NCBI RefSeq assembly: GCF_014649695.1
Contig: NZ_BMTN01000006.1
Location: 1-64,000, forward strand
DNA: 64,000 nt
Direction: 5' to 3'
Source of the DNA: Streptomyces kurssanovii
GTDB taxonomy: Bacteria; Actinomycetota; Actinomycetes; Streptomycetales; Streptomycetaceae
Shown here: positions 25,515-35,882 of the stretch, piece after piece
How the letters are laid out: every line of letters begins with the position of its first letter
How positions within the stretch are numbered: position 1 is the first letter of the stretch
The notes under the pieces: model-generated
Seen by the model: only the letters and a program-made list of their open reading frames with translations
Databases searched by the model: none
Told to the model about the DNA's origin: nothing
Program-made: the position numbers and the translations under genes

Positions 25515-27113
25515 ATGAGTAGACCCGTGGTTCGCATCCGTCACCGCGCGCTGCGCCGCGCATGGATCTGGCCGCTCGCCGCCGGCCTCGCCTGCACACT
25601 CACCTGGAGCTCGCCGGCCGGGGCCGGCCCATCCGACACCGGCCTCAAGGGCGCCCTCGACAAGGTCCTCGCGGACCCGCGGACGGACGGCGGGGCAGTG
25701 AGCGTCGTGGTCGCCGACGCCGCCACCGGTGAACGTCTCTACCAGCGCGACAGCGGCGACCGCCTGATGCCCGCCTCCAACACCAAGCTCGCCACCTCCG
25801 CCGCCGCCATGGCCGTGCTCGGCCCGGACCACCGCTTCAACACCGACGTGCTGACCACCGGCCGCCGGGAGGGCACCACTCTCGCCGGCGACCTGTACCT
25901 GCGCGGAAGCGGCGATCCCACCTTGCTCGCGGCCGACTACCGACGCCTCGCGGCGGACGTCGCGGCGTCCGGAATCAAGCGCGTCACCGGGCGCCTCGTC
26001 GCCGACGACACCCGCTTCGACGACCAGCGCCTGGGCCGGTCCTGGGCGGCCGACGACGAGTCCGCCTACTACTCAGCACAGATCTCGGCGCTCACCCTCG
26101 CGCCCGACACCGACTACGACGCCGGCACCGTCGTCGTCGAGGTCGCTCCGGGCGCCCGGCCGGGCGAGCGCCCGCGCGTGACGCTGACCCCACCCACCGA
26201 CTACGTACGCCTCGACGTCAGCGCCACCACGGTCGGGACGGGCCGGCCGGACACCCTGGCCGTCTCCCGCGACCACGGCACGAACACGCTCAGGATCAGC
26301 GGTGACGTCCCGGTCGGCGCGGCAGCGGCCAAGGAGTGGATCGCGGTCTGGGAACCGACCGGCTACGCGGCCGCCGTGTTCGCCGACGCGCTCGCCGAAC
26401 ACGGCGTACGGATCTCGGGCACGCCCCGACTGGGCCGGCCCACCCCCTCCGGCGCGCGCACCCTCGCCTCGCACCGCTCCATGCCGCTCAGCGAACTGAT
26501 GCACCCGTTCATGAAGCTCTCCAACAACATGCACGCGGAGGCGCTCACCAAGGAAATGGGGCACCGGACGTCGCGACAGGGCACCTGGGACGCGGGCATC
26601 GCCGCGATCGCCGCCCAGCTGGAGAAGGAGGGCGTCAGGACCTCCACACTCCGCCAGGCGGACGGCTCTGGACTCTCCCGGATGAACATGTTCCCGGCGG
26701 CGGAGCTGGCGACCCTGCTGCTCTCCGTCCGCGACGCCCCCTGGTTCGCCGACTGGTACGCGTCCCTGCCGGTGGCCTGCGCCCCCGACCGCGCCGTGGG
26801 CGGCACGCTGCGTTCCCGCATGTGCGGCACCCCGGCCGCGCTCAACGCCCGTGGCAAGACCGGTTCGCTGACGGGAGCCTCCGCCCTGTCGGGGTACGTC
26901 ACCGACGCGGCGGGGCGCGAGCTCGTCTACAGCATCGTCCTCAACAACTACCTCGCCTCCTCGGTGAAGAGCATCGAGGACGCGGTCGTCGTCACCCTGG
27001 CCTCCTCGGACACCGCGGCGGGCACGATCACGCCCGCGTCGCCCCCGCGTGCCCGCACCTCGGAGCCCGACGCCTCGCTGGAATGCTCCTGGCGCAAGCC
27101 CGCCGCCTGCTGA
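25515..27113 (+). CDS. dacB: D-alanyl-D-alanine carboxypeptidase/endopeptidase (PBP4, class C type)
   Basis: The 532-residue protein trims or cleaves peptidoglycan cross-links outside the membrane. A signal peptide spans about 1-38 (AWIWPLAAGLACTLTWSSPAGAG). The penicillin-binding motifs are SNTK (in MPASNTKLATS), SNN (KLSNNMHAEAL) and KTGS (ARGKTGSLTG). A large insert between the first and second motifs is typical of PBP4/DacB. The tail after the catalytic domain is Pro/Ser-rich and ends in SLECSWRKPAAC. The ATG at 25515 is used because it starts the signal peptide; no good ribosome binding site precedes it. It is followed by a non-coding repeat region. Confidence 0.92.
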   Translation: MSRPVVRIRHRALRRAWIWPLAAGLACTLTWSSPAGAGPSDTGLKGALDKVLADPRTDGGAVSVVVADAATGERLYQRDSGDRLMPASNTKLATSAAAMAVLGPDHRFNTDVLTTGRREGTTLAGDLYLRGSGDPTLLAADYRRLAADVAASGIKRVTGRLVADDTRFDDQRLGRSWAADDESAYYSAQISALTLAPDTDYDAGTVVVEVAPGARPGERPRVTLTPPTDYVRLDVSATTVGTGRPDTLAVSRDHGTNTLRISGDVPVGAAAAKEWIAVWEPTGYAAAVFADALAEHGVRISGTPRLGRPTPSGARTLASHRSMPLSELMHPFMKLSNNMHAEALTKEMGHRTSRQGTWDAGIAAIAAQLEKEGVRTSTLRQADGSGLSRMNMFPAAELATLLLSVRDAPWFADWYASLPVACAPDRAVGGTLRSRMCGTPAALNARGKTGSLTGASALSGYVTDAAGRELVYSIVLNNYLASSVKSIEDAVVVTLASSDTAAGTITPASPPRARTSEPDASLECSWRKPAAC

Positions 27114-27119
27114 CCCTGT

Positions 27120-27850
27120 CCCGACCCGCCGACGACAGCGGGAGGGCCCGCCAAACCGCGGGCGCCAGCAGGCGGATCTGTCCGCCAGGCCGTCGGGGGC
27201 AGCGGGCGGGCCTGTCCGCCAGGCCCGCGGCCTGGCGGATCCCGGCCCGCAGCCGGTCTCAACGGGAGGGTCCGGTCCGCCAGGGCCCGTCGTCGGCAGC
27301 GGCTTGGCTTGGTCCTCCAGGCTGCGGGCGGCAGCGGGTGGGCCTGTCCGCCGGGGCCCGCTGGCGGCGGCGGACGGACTGTCCGCCGGGGCCCCGGCGG
27401 ACAGCATGGGCGACAGCGGGCGGGCTTGGTCCGTCGGGGCCGCCAAGCCGCAGGCGGCAGCGGGCTGGCTTGTCCGCCGGCCCCACTGGTGCCCGGATCG
27501 ACAGCGGGCAGGCCTGGTCCGTCAGGGCCTGCCAGGGCCCCGGCGGCAGCGGGCGGATCCCGGCCCGCGATCGGTAGCAACAGGCAGGTCTGGTCGTCGG
27601 ACCCCGTCGGCCGCCAGGCCGCGGGAGGCAACAGGCGGATCCCGGCCCGAAACCGGTGACAGCGGGCGGGTCCGGGCCGGCAGAGCCCTCGGCGCAGCGG
27701 ACGGGCCTTATCCGCCGGGCCCGCCCGGAGCGTCGGCGGCAGCCGGAAGACCCTGGCCTGCAACCGGTGTCAGCCGGCCCACCCTGGTCCGCCGGTGCAG
27801 CAGGCGGGCCTGGCTCCCTAGGGCCAGCCAGGGCCCCTGCAGGCGCTGGC
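27120..27850. repeat. degenerate GC-rich repeat array
   Basis: About 17 imperfect copies of a core C-A-(G/A)-C-(G/A)-G-G-C-G-G-(G/A) occur from about 27136 to 27798, typically as GGCAGCGGGCGGGCCTGTCC followed by GCC(A/G)GGGCC. Spacing clusters near 31-35 bp and 44-45 bp. A second module, GGCGGATCCCGGCCCG, occurs at about 27233, 27550 and 27635. Reading frames stay open on both strands only because of base composition, and no ribosome binding site or known domain is seen. The array fills the gap between dacB and clpC. Its function is unknown. Confidence 0.8.
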
Positions 27851-27903
27851 GCGCCCAGTTCCGGTACTGCCGGGCGCCGCCCTGCACGTCGCGGCACGCG
27901 AAA

Positions 27904-27942
27904 GGGGCGGGCCCCGGACCTTGTGGGTCCGGGGCCCGCCCC
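27904..27942 (-). terminator. clpC terminator
   Basis: Perfect 17-bp arms (27904-27920 and 27926-27942; GGGGCGGGCCCCGGACC and its complement) with a 5-base loop lie 28 bp after the clpC stop. It is the strongest hairpin in the window. Confidence 0.88.
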
Positions 27943-27969
27943 GTCACGTCGGCCGGCCCGGCAGGGCCG

Positions 27970-30495
<2,526 letters not shown>

Positions 30496-30701
30496 CGTTA
30501 ATCGCTCCTCAGAGCGGTCAGGCAGTAAGGGGTCGGTCCCCTCCCTGTCCTTCCGCAGCTTAGTCCCGCAAGCGGGGACCGCTCATTCCAACTGCCGACA
30601 CCCGTCTGTGGCCTCCTGACCCCTGAACGCCGACAACTGCTCCAACCCGATGGTGCGAGACGATGTTCCCGCAGGCCAGGCAGTTACCCCCACCGCCACT
30701 A

Positions 30702-30715
30702 CGCCGATGGCGAAC
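30702..30715 (-). promoter_or_regulatory. ClgR-like box 1 upstream of clpC
   Basis: On the minus strand GTTCGC-CATCG-GCG matches the ClgR operator pattern GTTCGC-N5-GCG (core CGC-YNNNR-GCG) as I recall it. It lies 207 bp before the clpC start. Confidence 0.55.
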
Positions 30716-30807
30716 GTGAGACTGCCGTGCGAGCGTGTCGCCCCTCCCCACTAGGACTGTCTTACCCTCAGCCACCGACAGTCCATGCCGCGTGCACCCC
30801 GTCCCTC

Positions 30808-30821
30808 CGCTACGGGCGAAC
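30808..30821 (-). promoter_or_regulatory. ClgR-like box 2 upstream of clpC
   Basis: On the minus strand GTTCGC-CCGTA-GCG also fits GTTCGC-N5-GCG, 106 bp (about ten helical turns) from box 1. The whole 30496-30926 spacer has no gene; another dyad, GTCCCGC-AA-GCGGGGAC, lies near 30563. Confidence 0.5.
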
Positions 30822-30926
30822 AACCTTGCGCCGTTCCGCGCGCGTGCGCGCCCCCGATTCCGTGACGGTGTGCACCGGAGACAGCACGGCGCGTAACCCT
30901 CACGGCGGCTGCGGAGTTTGCGGGAC

Positions 30927-31493
30927 ATGCCCTTCACCGTGCCGTCCCCCCGCGCGCCCTTCGAGGGCGGCGCCGCGCAGTGGTACCGCAGCGAGCTCGG
31001 CTGGGCGGCGACGGACGGCAGTCCCGTGCGGCTCGCGACGGGAGTGCGGTTCGACGTGCTCGACCTGCCGGCGGGCGCCGGAGCGGCGGTGCTCCGCCGG
31101 GTCGCCCGCACCGGGCCGGTCGCCCTCATGGAGCGGCGCATGCAGCTGCTGGTCGCTCCGGGAAGCGCGGAGGAGCTGCCGGGACTGCTCGACTGGCTGG
31201 AATGGGGCGGTGTCGATCTCGACATCACGGCCCTCGGCGCGGGCGGAGTGATGACCGCCCCGCCGCCGCCCGGGCGTCCCGGCACCCGCCCGGCCGCCAT
31301 GTGGCTGCGGCCCCCCGCGCCGGGGCGCGAGGCACAGCTGCCCGCTCTCGCCGGCCTCGGGGGCAGTGGGGATGCCCCCGATCTCGTACGGCTGGTGGAC
31401 ACGGCGGCCACCGAGTGCCACCGGGCCCGGCTGACGCGTACGGCGCGTGCGGACACGCGACGGGCGACAAGTCAGCCGTTGGCCTTCTCGTAA
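30927..31493 (+). CDS. SCO3374-family conserved protein
   Basis: The 188-residue protein sits between clpC and lsr2, where Streptomyces carry a conserved gene of this family. The text (WYRSELGWAATDGSPVRLATGVRFDVLDLP, then GPVALMERRMQLLVAPGSAEEL and MTAPPPPG) resembles the N-terminal fold of bifunctional DNA primase/polymerase-like proteins, but no catalytic acidic triad is evident, so function is unknown. The ATG at 30927 is preferred to a TTG three codons upstream. Its last 22 bp overlap the end of the convergent lsr2 gene. Confidence 0.8.
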   Translation: MPFTVPSPRAPFEGGAAQWYRSELGWAATDGSPVRLATGVRFDVLDLPAGAGAAVLRRVARTGPVALMERRMQLLVAPGSAEELPGLLDWLEWGGVDLDITALGAGGVMTAPPPPGRPGTRPAAMWLRPPAPGREAQLPALAGLGGSGDAPDLVRLVDTAATECHRARLTRTARADTRRATSQPLAFS

Positions 31494-31807
31494 GCCTCAC
31501 GAACCGTCGCGGGGACACGGCCGCGGTCGTTGACCTCGAAGCCGTTCGCCTTCGCCCAGGCGCGGATCTCGGCGGTGTCCTTGTTGCCGCCCGTCGTCGC
31601 GCGACCCTTGCCACGGCCGGTCGCCGCACGGCCACCGGTACGTCGGCCGCTCTTGGTGTACGGCTCGAGCAGACCCCGGAGCTTGTCCGCATTGGCGGTG
31701 GTGAGGTCGATCTCGTAGGTCTTGCCGTCCAGTGCGAACGTCACCGTCTCGTCCGCCTCGCCGCCGTCGAGGTCGTCGACAAGAAGGACCTGAACCTTCT
31801 GTGCCAC
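31472..31807 (-). CDS. lsr2: nucleoid-associated xenogeneic silencer Lsr2
   Basis: The 111-residue protein has the N-terminal dimerisation domain (MAQKVQVLLVDDLDGGEADETVTFALDGK...) and a C-terminal DNA-binding domain with IRAWAKANGFEVNDRGRVPATVREAY; RGR is the AT-hook-like contact in the minor groove. It binds AT-rich DNA and silences acquired genes in actinomycetes. The upstream region (31808-31953) is AT-rich for this genome and carries an inverted repeat AAGGAAA-CCGCT-TTTCCTT (31844-31862), which would suit self-binding. It converges with and overlaps the SCO3374-family gene by 22 bp. Confidence 0.96.
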   Translation of the reverse strand: MAQKVQVLLVDDLDGGEADETVTFALDGKTYEIDLTTANADKLRGLLEPYTKSGRRTGGRAATGRGKGRATTGGNKDTAEIRAWAKANGFEVNDRGRVPATVREAYEKANG

Positions 31808-31953
31808 CGGGATTTCCTTTCATCGAAAATGCAGTACGCGGAAAGGAAACCGCTTTTCCTTGGAAAACACAAACCCTTGACAGAGGTTCAGAACCGCGAG
31901 AACGCGGGAAACGTGCGCGATTCGGACATAGGGATCCGACGCTCTAGTGGCGA

Positions 31954-32481
31954 TCACAGGTGCAGAAGCATCCGGCTGTTGCCCAAGGTGTTCGGCTTCA
32001 CTCGTTCGAGACCGAGGAACTCGGCGACACCCTCGTCATAGGAACGCAGGAGCTCGGCGTAGACATCGGTGTCGACGGGCGTCTGAGTCTCCCCGATCTC
32101 GACGAAGCCGTGCTTACCGAAGAAGTCCACTTCGAAGGTGAGGCAGAAAACTCTGCGCACTCCCAGCCTGCGCGCGGTGGCCACCAGCTTCTCGAGAACC
32201 CGGTGTCCGATGCCGTGACCCTTGAAGGCCGGGTCCACGGCGAGAGTGCGCACTTCCGCGAGGTCCTCCCACATGACGTGGAGAGCGCCGCAGCCGACAA
32301 CCAGGCCGTCCTCGTCGCGTTCGGCGACCCAGAACTCCTGGATGGCCTCGTAAAGGGTCACCGTCGCTTTGTCGAGCAGGATGCCTTCACCGACGTACGG
32401 GTCCACGAGCCGGCGCACGTCCGGCACATCGCCGGTCCTCGCGCGCCGGACGGTGAAGGCATTTGCTGCGGCATAAGGCAT
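31954..32481 (-). CDS. amino-acid N-acetyltransferase (stand-alone N-acetylglutamate synthase)
   Basis: The 175-residue GNAT enzyme resembles the short actinobacterial NAGS (ArgA-like, M. tuberculosis Rv2747 type) that acetylates glutamate to start arginine synthesis. It has the acetyl-CoA loop region VDPAFKGHGIGHRVLEKLV, VGCGALHVMWEDLAEVRTLAV, and a conserved end LERVKPNTLGNSRMLLHL. It starts 9 bp after the BlaI-type repressor gene ends, so the two are probably one transcript. No arginine repressor box was identified. Confidence 0.88.
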   Translation of the reverse strand: MPYAAANAFTVRRARTGDVPDVRRLVDPYVGEGILLDKATVTLYEAIQEFWVAERDEDGLVVGCGALHVMWEDLAEVRTLAVDPAFKGHGIGHRVLEKLVATARRLGVRRVFCLTFEVDFFGKHGFVEIGETQTPVDTDVYAELLRSYDEGVAEFLGLERVKPNTLGNSRMLLHL

Positions 32482-32490
32482 GCGCCGACG

Positions 32491-32886
32491 CTATCGCTCC
32501 GCGGCTCCCGGCTCCTCGGCGGCCTCGTTGCCCTGAACGAGACGCACTGCGGCTTGCAGCGACTCGCGCTGCTCGGGGGACATCATGCCGAAGAAGGCGA
32601 CAAGAGCCGCCGCGGGGTTGTCGCTCTTGGACCAGGCTTCGTTCATCAGTGCGGCCGCGTAGGCGGCACGGGTGGAGACCGCTCTATATCGATAGGCCCG
32701 GCCCTCGACTTCCCGGCGGACCCAGCCCTTCTGATGGAGATTGTCCATTACCGTCATGACGGTGGTGTAGGCGATGGACCGTTCCTTCTGGAGGTCTTCC
32801 AGGACTTCCCTGACCGTCACCGGCCGGTTCCATTGCCAGATCCGTGTCATGACGGCGTCTTCGAGCTCTCCCAATTGGCGGGGCAC
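32491..32886 (-). CDS. BlaI/MecI/CopY-family transcriptional repressor
   Basis: The 131-residue protein has the winged helix of the BlaI/MecI family (LGELEDAVMTRIWQWNRPVTVREVLEDL, then AYTTVMTVMDNLHQKGWVRREVEGRAYRYRAV) and a C-terminal dimerisation helix bundle (LVAFFGMMSPEQRESLQAAV). In classical systems BlaI is cleaved by a BlaR/MecR sensor peptidase; none is adjacent here. The GTG start at 32886 follows TATGGT (minus strand of 32893-32898) by 6 bases, so the mRNA is probably leaderless. CCAC-TATG-GTGG, a short palindrome, spans that -10 and could be its own operator. It precedes the N-acetyltransferase gene. Confidence 0.88.
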   Translation of the reverse strand: MPRQLGELEDAVMTRIWQWNRPVTVREVLEDLQKERSIAYTTVMTVMDNLHQKGWVRREVEGRAYRYRAVSTRAAYAAALMNEAWSKSDNPAAALVAFFGMMSPEQRESLQAAVRLVQGNEAAEEPGAAER

Positions 32887-32990
32887 ACCACCACCATAGT
32901 GGGAGATCCAGGATCAACCGCCCTTCGACGTGACAAAAAGGACGCACGGCGGGAATTCCGCCGTGCGTCCTCGGCCGTCGGGGACGGCCC

Positions 32991-33164
32991 TCAGTTGTCG
33001 CGTCCGGTCTGCGGACCGGACTCCGTCCGGGCCAGCGCCGCGTCCACGGCGGCGTCCTCCTTGGCCTTGTTCGGACCGCCCTGACTCTTGACGATCGTCA
33101 CGACCAGGCCGATGAAGAACACGGCCATCACCACGGGAGGCACAAGCGCGGAAACGTAGTCCAT
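32991..33164 (-). CDS. small single-pass membrane protein
   Basis: The 57-residue protein has one membrane helix (YVSALVPPVVMAVFFIGLVV, residues 3-22) and a polar charged tail (KSQGGPNKAKEDAAV...). Unknown function, but its composition is that of small membrane proteins conserved in Streptomyces. The ATG at 33164 is preferred over the longer frame because TACCCT (minus strand of 33172-33177) lies 7 bases upstream as a leaderless -10. It follows the 33179-33796 gene by 14 bp on the same strand. Confidence 0.7.
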   Translation of the reverse strand: MDYVSALVPPVVMAVFFIGLVVTIVKSQGGPNKAKEDAAVDAALARTESGPQTGRDN

Positions 33165-33178
33165 GCCGTCCAGGGTAA

Positions 33179-33796
33179 CTATCCGACGGCCCACTGCTCC
33201 GGCGGGGGCACGGGCTTTCGGCGCGGCGGGAACACCTCGGAGGGCTTGGGAACAGGGCGCTCGTCAGGCGCCGGCTGCTTCGGCTGAGGCTGCGGTTGCG
33301 GTTTGGGCTTCGGCGCGTCGGCGGCGCGGCCGCCGGGGAGGGCGAGGAGCCGGGCACGCCGGGGCGCCTGGGCGGGCGCCGGGACGTGGACGACACGGCC
33401 GGCGAGCCGGTCGCGCACCGACTGCTCCGCCAGACCCTGACAGCGCCGCAGCACGGCCGCGGCGGCCGGATTGCCGCGCAAGGCGCGCAGAGCCGCCAGA
33501 TCGTCCGGGCGGGGGTCGTAACCGGCGGCTAGGGCGTCCTGGAGGCGCTCCAGGTAGCTGGTGGCCGTGCCGGGCAGGGCGTCGCGGTAGCGGGCGAGGT
33601 CGGCGACGAGGAAGGCACGCAGCCGGCCTGCCTCGCGGACCGCCTCGTCGACGGAGTCGGCCAGGCGCAGACATTCCCGGACGTCGTCGTCGGCCAAGGG
33701 GACGGGGTGAAGGGCGACGGCGAGGGCGCGTCGGAGCACACGCAGCTCGTCCGCACCGAACGCCATGCCGCCACGGGATCCGTATGGCGTGGGCAT
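33179..33796 (-). CDS. hypothetical protein with helical domain and Pro-rich tail
   Basis: The 205-residue protein is not recognised. Residues about 12-130 are mostly helical (LRVLRRALAVALHPVPLADDDVRECLRLADSVDEAV...), with an Ala/Arg/Leu pattern. The C-terminal 60 residues are a Pro/Lys/Gln repeat (KPKPQPQPQPKQPAPDERP) ending in PPEQWAVG. No signal peptide, membrane segment or enzyme motif is visible. An in-frame ATG at codon 11 (MAFGADELRVLRRAL) could be the real start. It precedes the small membrane protein on the same strand. Confidence 0.7.
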   Translation of the reverse strand: MPTPYGSRGGMAFGADELRVLRRALAVALHPVPLADDDVRECLRLADSVDEAVREAGRLRAFLVADLARYRDALPGTATSYLERLQDALAAGYDPRPDDLAALRALRGNPAAAAVLRRCQGLAEQSVRDRLAGRVVHVPAPAQAPRRARLLALPGGRAADAPKPKPQPQPQPKQPAPDERPVPKPSEVFPPRRKPVPPPEQWAVG

Positions 33797-34051
33797 GCCC
33801 CGGACGATACGTGCTAAATGGACAAAATCCTCTTAACGCCCGAATGTGGGCGCGGCGTGGAGTCCGGTTACGGATGACGTGGCGGCGCCCGGCCGGGCCC
33901 GCGCCGACCGGAACCACGTCCGGCACCCCGGGTGTCAGGGCCTCCGGGCCCGGAAGGCCTCCAACGCCCGGCGGCAGAGGGCCGACAGGGCATCCGGCCC
34001 GCCGGCAGGACTTCCACCGCCGGGCGGCAGCGCTTCCCGCTCCTGCCGGGA

Positions 34052-34070
34052 GGCGCCGGAACCCGGCGCC
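34052..34070 (-). terminator. hairpin downstream of coaX
   Basis: GGCGCCGG (34052-34059) and CCGGCGCC (34063-34070) form a perfect 8-bp stem with a 3-base loop, 8 bp after the coaX stop. The rest of 33797-34078 is GC-rich; a relatively A/T-rich stretch (about 33805-33845) just upstream of the minus-strand 33796 gene may hold its promoter. No gene is seen. Confidence 0.5.
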
Positions 34071-34078
34071 GCCGGGCG

Positions 34079-34876
34079 TCACATGCGGGAGACGTTGCGC
34101 TCGTAGACCAGGCGGAGCCCGATCAGCGTCAGCCACGGCTCGTGCTCGTCGATCGCCGTCGCCTCGCCGAGGACCATCGGGGCGAGACCGCCCGTCGCGA
34201 TCACCGTCACGTCGTCCGGGTCCTCCGCCAGCTCGCGCTTCATCCGCTGGACGACGCCGTCCACCTGGCCCGCGAAGCCGTAGACGATGCCGGACTGCAT
34301 GGCCTCCACGGTGTTCTTGCCGATCACGCTCCGCGGGCGGGCCAGCTCGATCTTGCGCAGCTGCGCGCCCTTGACGCCGAGCGCCTCGACGGAGATCTCG
34401 ATACCGGGAGCGATCACACCTCCGGCGTACTCGCCCCGCGCGCTGACCGCGTCGAACGTCGTCGCCGTGCCGAAGTCCACGACGATCGCGGGGCCGCCGT
34501 AGAGGTCCACCGCGGCGACCGCGTTGATGATGCGGTCCGCGCCGACCTCCTTCGGGTTGTCCATCAGGATCGGCACACCGGTCTTGATGCCGGGCTCCAC
34601 CAGCACCGCCGGGACGTCGCCGTAGTAGCGGCGGGTCACCTCGCGGAGCTCGTGCAGCACGGAGGGGACGGTGGAGCAGATCGCGATGCCCTCGATGCCG
34701 TCGCCGAGTTCGTCGCCGAGCAGCGGGTGCATGCCCATCAGGCCCTGGAGCAGGACGGCGAGCTCGTCGGCGGTGCGCCGTGAGTCCGTGGAGATGCGCC
34801 AGTGCTCGACGATCTCCTCGCCGTCGAACAGGCCCAGGACGGTGTGGGTGTTGCCGACATCGATGGTGAGCAGCAT
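34079..34876 (-). CDS. coaX: type III pantothenate kinase
   Basis: The 265-residue kinase phosphorylates pantothenate, the first step to coenzyme A. The family signatures are N-terminal LLTIDVGNTHTVLGLFDG (phosphate-binding, residues 2-19), GADRIINAVAA, VVDFGTATTFDAV and IAPGIEIS. The ATG at 34876 shares its last base context with the nadC stop (TGATG, 1-nt overlap), so it is coupled and last in the DUF2520-panC-nadB-nadC-coaX operon. This places CoA synthesis next to its pantothenate supplier panC. Confidence 0.95.
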   Translation of the reverse strand: MLLTIDVGNTHTVLGLFDGEEIVEHWRISTDSRRTADELAVLLQGLMGMHPLLGDELGDGIEGIAICSTVPSVLHELREVTRRYYGDVPAVLVEPGIKTGVPILMDNPKEVGADRIINAVAAVDLYGGPAIVVDFGTATTFDAVSARGEYAGGVIAPGIEISVEALGVKGAQLRKIELARPRSVIGKNTVEAMQSGIVYGFAGQVDGVVQRMKRELAEDPDDVTVIATGGLAPMVLGEATAIDEHEPWLTLIGLRLVYERNVSRM

Positions 34877-35880
34877 CAGCTCTCGACCTCGCGGAGGTCG
34901 AGGCCGATGTCGAGGATCGGCGAGGAGTGCGTGAGGGCGCCCACCGCGAGGTAGTCGACGCCCGTCTCGGCGTACGCGCGGGCGTTGTCGAGCGCGAGCC
35001 GGCCCGAGGACTCCAGGACCGCGCGGCCCGCGACCAGCGTGACCGCCTCCGCCGTCTCGGCCGGGGTGAAGTTGTCGAGCAGGATCAGGTCGGCGCCCGC
35101 GTCCAGGACCTCGCGCACCTGGTCGAGGGTGTCCACCTCGACCTCGATCGGCAGGTCCGGGAAGCGGTCCCGCACGGCCTTGAAGGCCGCCGCGACGCCG
35201 CCGGCGGCCACCACGTGGTTGTCCTTGACCAGCGCGGCGTCGGACAGCGACATGCGGTGGTTGACGCCGCCGCCGCAGCGCACCGCGTACTTCTCCAGGG
35301 CGCGCAGGCCGGCCGTGGTCTTGCGGGTGTCGCGGACCTTCGCCTTGGTGCCCTCGAGGACATCGGCCCAGGCGCGGGTGGCCGTGGCGATGCCGGAGAG
35401 GCGGCACAGGATGTTGAGTGCGCTGCGCTCGCCGGTCAGCAGGTCGCGGGTGCCCGCGGTGACGGAGAGGAGCTTCTGGCCCGCCTCGACGCGGTCGCCG
35501 TCCTCGACGTGCCGCTCCACCTCGAACTCGGTGGTGCACACGATCGACAGGATCGCCTCCGCGACCCGCAGACCGGCGACCGTGCCCGCCTCACGGGCGG
35601 TGAAGTCGCCGGTGGCGACGGCGTCCTGGGGGACGGTCGCGACGCTCGTCACGTCGACGCCGCCGTCCAGGTCCTCCTCGATGGCCAGGTGCGCGATGTC
35701 CTCGACCTGGACGGGGTCGAGCCCTGCCTCGGCGAGGAGCGTGGCGAGCGCGGGGTCCAGACCGCACTCGTACACCTCGTCGGCGCAGCCGCAGTCGTCC
35801 CCGCAGCCGCCGCCGGCCGGGGCGCCGATCTGGATCAGCGGTACGTCCACGGGGCTCGGGCGTTCATCGGGCGTGCTCAC
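34876..35880 (-). CDS. nadC: nicotinate-nucleotide pyrophosphorylase (quinolinate phosphoribosyltransferase)
   Basis: The 334-residue enzyme converts quinolinate and PRPP to nicotinate mononucleotide in NAD synthesis. Recognisable parts are ALNILCRLSGIATATRAW, VRDTRKTTAGLRALEKYAVRCGGGVNHRMSLSDAALVKDNH, EVEVDTLDQV and LLDNFTPAE. The first 40 residues are an extension rich in Gly, Cys and Asp (GGGCGDDCGCADEVYECG) that is not in the E. coli enzyme and could bind a metal. The GTG at 35880 starts 2 bp after nadB ends. Third of five genes to be read before coaX. Confidence 0.95.
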   Translation of the reverse strand: MSTPDERPSPVDVPLIQIGAPAGGGCGDDCGCADEVYECGLDPALATLLAEAGLDPVQVEDIAHLAIEEDLDGGVDVTSVATVPQDAVATGDFTAREAGTVAGLRVAEAILSIVCTTEFEVERHVEDGDRVEAGQKLLSVTAGTRDLLTGERSALNILCRLSGIATATRAWADVLEGTKAKVRDTRKTTAGLRALEKYAVRCGGGVNHRMSLSDAALVKDNHVVAAGGVAAAFKAVRDRFPDLPIEVEVDTLDQVREVLDAGADLILLDNFTPAETAEAVTLVAGRAVLESSGRLALDNARAYAETGVDYLAVGALTHSSPILDIGLDLREVES

Positions 35881-35882
35881 GG

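Noticed and set aside
27259-27897. A 212-codon minus-strand frame inside the repeat array
   Set aside because: Low-complexity Pro/Arg/Gly text following the DNA repeat, no ribosome binding site, and frame kept open by composition.
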